DNA from: CAZPUS01 sp964589825
GTDB lineage: Bacteria; Fibrobacterota; Chitinivibrionia; Chitinivibrionales; WJKA01
Length of the DNA stretch: 16,388 bases
Direction of reading: 5' to 3'
NCBI GenBank assembly: GCA_964589825.1
Contig: CAZPUS010000052.1
Span: 1 to 16,388 of the forward strand
Shown: one piece after another, positions 15,577 through 16,388 of the stretch
Position numbering within the stretch: position 1 is the stretch's first letter
Layout of the letters: each line of letters starts with the position of its first letter
Translations under genes and position numbers: made by a program
Notes under the pieces: generated by a model
Seen by the model: only the letters and a program-made list of their open reading frames with translations
Databases searched by the model: none
Told to the model about the DNA's origin: nothing

Positions 15577-15786
15577 ATGAACAAAGAAACGCTCACTGCC
15601 GTTATTCATCGGGAAGAAAATTTATATATAGCTCAGTGTCCGGAAACAGGTACAGTCAGTCAGGGAAAAACGGTTGAAGAGGCGGTTCGTAATCTCAAAG
15701 AAGCAACAGAGCTATACCTTGAAGAATTTCCAATGCCCGCAGTTGAACGGTCTTTCATGACCACGTTCGAGGCGGCACATGGGTAA
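15577..15786 (+). CDS. hicB: HicB-type antitoxin
   Basis: The 69-residue protein starts at ATG 15577 behind AGAGGG (a TTG two codons upstream is also open but less likely). It is the compact HicB partial RNase-H-like fold: strand VIHREENLYIAQCPETG, the turn VSQGKTVEEAV and a helix NLKEATELYLEEF. It ends soon after, so there is no C-terminal ribbon-helix-helix or HTH domain. HicB binds and neutralises HicA; without its own DNA-binding domain, autoregulation would need the complex or another protein. Its stop overlaps the start of hicA by eight bases, giving translational coupling. Confidence 0.88.
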   Translation: MNKETLTAVIHREENLYIAQCPETGTVSQGKTVEEAVRNLKEATELYLEEFPMPAVERSFMTTFEAAHG

Positions 15787-16006
15787 ATATAAAAGGGTTT
15801 CAGGGAAACAACTCATCAAAGCGCTTGAAAGAATGGGATTTGTAAAAGCCCGCCAGCGTGGCAGTCATGTGGTTATGAAACGGGTAGAACCGCAAGCCAC
15901 GGTTGGTTGTGTCGTACCGATGCATAAAGAACTCGCTACGGGTACACTGCACGCTTTGCTTAAACAAGCAAAAGTGACAATCGAGGAGTTCGAACAATAC
16001 CTGTAG
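15779..16006 (+). CDS. hicA: HicA-type mRNA interferase toxin
   Basis: The 75-residue protein begins at ATG 15779 within the end of hicB. It has the double-stranded-RNA-binding-like HicA fold: VSGKQLIKALERMGFVKARQ, then the GSHVVMK strand with the catalytic His30, a VVPMHKEL strand and GTLHALLKQAKV near the C-terminus. HicA toxins cut mRNA and tmRNA in the cytoplasm when HicB is lost. All key elements are present, so the toxin looks intact. The antitoxin-first gene order is seen in part of the hic loci. The pair is bounded by identical 24-bp repeats. Confidence 0.92.
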   Translation: MGKYKRVSGKQLIKALERMGFVKARQRGSHVVMKRVEPQATVGCVVPMHKELATGTLHALLKQAKVTIEEFEQYL

Positions 16007-16017
16007 CAATCCGCAGA

Positions 16018-16041
16018 AAGTCTCGCTTGTTTCGACAATGT
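16018..16041. repeat. Right 24-bp direct repeat flanking hicBA
   Basis: This is the second, identical copy of the 24-base unit at 15315-15338. It begins 12 bases after the hicA stop codon and ends eight bases before the stop of the CRP/FNR-type gene. The distance between copies is 703 bases and hicBA is the only content. Confidence 0.9.
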
Positions 16042-16048
16042 GAATACG

Positions 16049-16388
16049 TCACTCCTTCCTTTCTGAATACAAAATGATCGTATCCCCTTCCCAATTGAGC
16101 ACACCCTCTTTTTTCAACTGCTGAAGCATCCGGGAAAACGTCTCCGGCGTGGTTCCTATGGTACGGGCCATCTCCTTTTTGCTCATCCCCGGAACAATCC
16201 GATCCTTCTCCCCGTAGTGATCCTGTAAAAACAATAAAAAACGCTGCCGTACATCACCCGATTGCATGTGCTGCAGCCGCGTGGTAAGAAAACGCTGCTT
16301 TGCCATGAGCAGGCTCAGAAAATCGTTCCTGAACGAAGAATTTTCAAGCAGACAAAAAAACTGATGCCTGGGAAGCAGAAACACGGTG
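16049..16388 (-). CDS. CRP/FNR-family transcription regulator, 5' end beyond window
   Basis: The minus-strand frame is open from the right edge to TGA at 16051-16049, giving about 112 C-terminal residues; codons continue past 16384, so the GTG there is not a start. The visible part begins at the end of the cyclic-nucleotide-binding-like domain (VFLLPRHQFFCLLENSSFRN) and goes through the dimerisation helix to the HTH_Crp winged helix: MSKKEMARTIGTTPETFSRM with recognition helix PETFSRMLQQLKKEGVL. The E-T-x-S-R pattern is typical of FNR-like DNA recognition. The N-terminal sensing domain, which would show whether it binds an iron-sulfur cluster, haem or a nucleotide, is not visible. It converges on hicBA and may control redox genes such as the nearby sulfur reductase, but no TTGAT-N4-ATCAA site is evident in this window. 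Confidence 0.9.
   Translation of the reverse strand, partial: TVFLLPRHQFFCLLENSSFRNDFLSLLMAKQRFLTTRLQHMQSGDVRQRFLLFLQDHYGEKDRIVPGMSKKEMARTIGTTPETFSRMLQQLKKEGVLNWEGDTIILYSERKE

Noticed and set aside
1..16388. CRISPR arrays, tRNA or rRNA genes, complete insertion sequences
   Set aside because: No regularly spaced repeats, no clover-leaf or rRNA motifs and no transposase or integrase sequence could be found on reading both strands.

Overview
This window reads as bacterial chromosome, probably from a Gram-negative, anaerobic or facultative organism. Supporting signs are a lipoprotein with a type II signal peptide, the remnant of an RND heavy-metal pump, a multi-domain CoA-disulfide-reductase-type sulfur enzyme, two radical SAM proteins and an FNR/CRP-type regulator. 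No rRNA, tRNA or phylogenetic marker is present, so I do not name a phylum. The left ~2.4 kb is visibly more AT-rich than the rest, and the first 5 kb contains several gene fragments, which suggests an accessory, rearranged stretch next to a more ordinary chromosomal one.

Left part (1-4970), mostly minus strand. A large helicase with an N-terminal phospholipase-D-like domain starts at 2425 and runs off the left edge. It has a ~230-bp structured leader with a promoter-like element at 2655-2698. Next come the C-terminal remnant of a RecG-like/AlbA-type ATPase (3073-3411), a 45-residue zinc-ribbon protein (3408-3545) and a putative lipoprotein (3854-4378). The lipoprotein promoter (4428-4472) shares 17 identical bases and a similar layout with the helicase promoter. 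On the plus strand, 4601-4966 is the last ~120 residues of a CusA/CzcA-type RND pump, cut off at its 5' side.

Middle (5105-12517), plus strand. There is a 1068-residue soluble hybrid histidine kinase (four PAS regions, HisKA, HATPase, two receiver domains). It is followed by a tight two-gene unit: an AhpD-like peroxidase-like protein and an ArsS-type radical SAM/Cys-rich protein, the pair known from arsenosugar-type gene clusters, here without an adjacent arsM. Behind it lies a decayed or interrupted gene with one in-frame TGA (about 9849-10630), closed by a strong rho-independent terminator (10673-10708). A B12-binding-type radical SAM protein of unknown substrate follows (11102-12517).

Right part (12735-16388). 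A minus-strand 822-residue protein joins a CoA-disulfide/NADH-dependent sulfur reductase, a rhodanese, a TusA domain and a DsrE-like domain in one chain. A hicB-hicA toxin-antitoxin pair on the plus strand lies between two identical 24-bp direct repeats (15315-15338 and 16018-16041), which suggests it arrived or can leave as a discrete unit. The C-terminal half of a CRP/FNR-family regulator enters from the right edge on the minus strand. The points most worth a second look are the repeat-bounded hicBA unit, the duplicated promoter element with the structured helicase leader, the four-domain sulfur-transfer protein, and the arsS-linked gene with an internal TGA.
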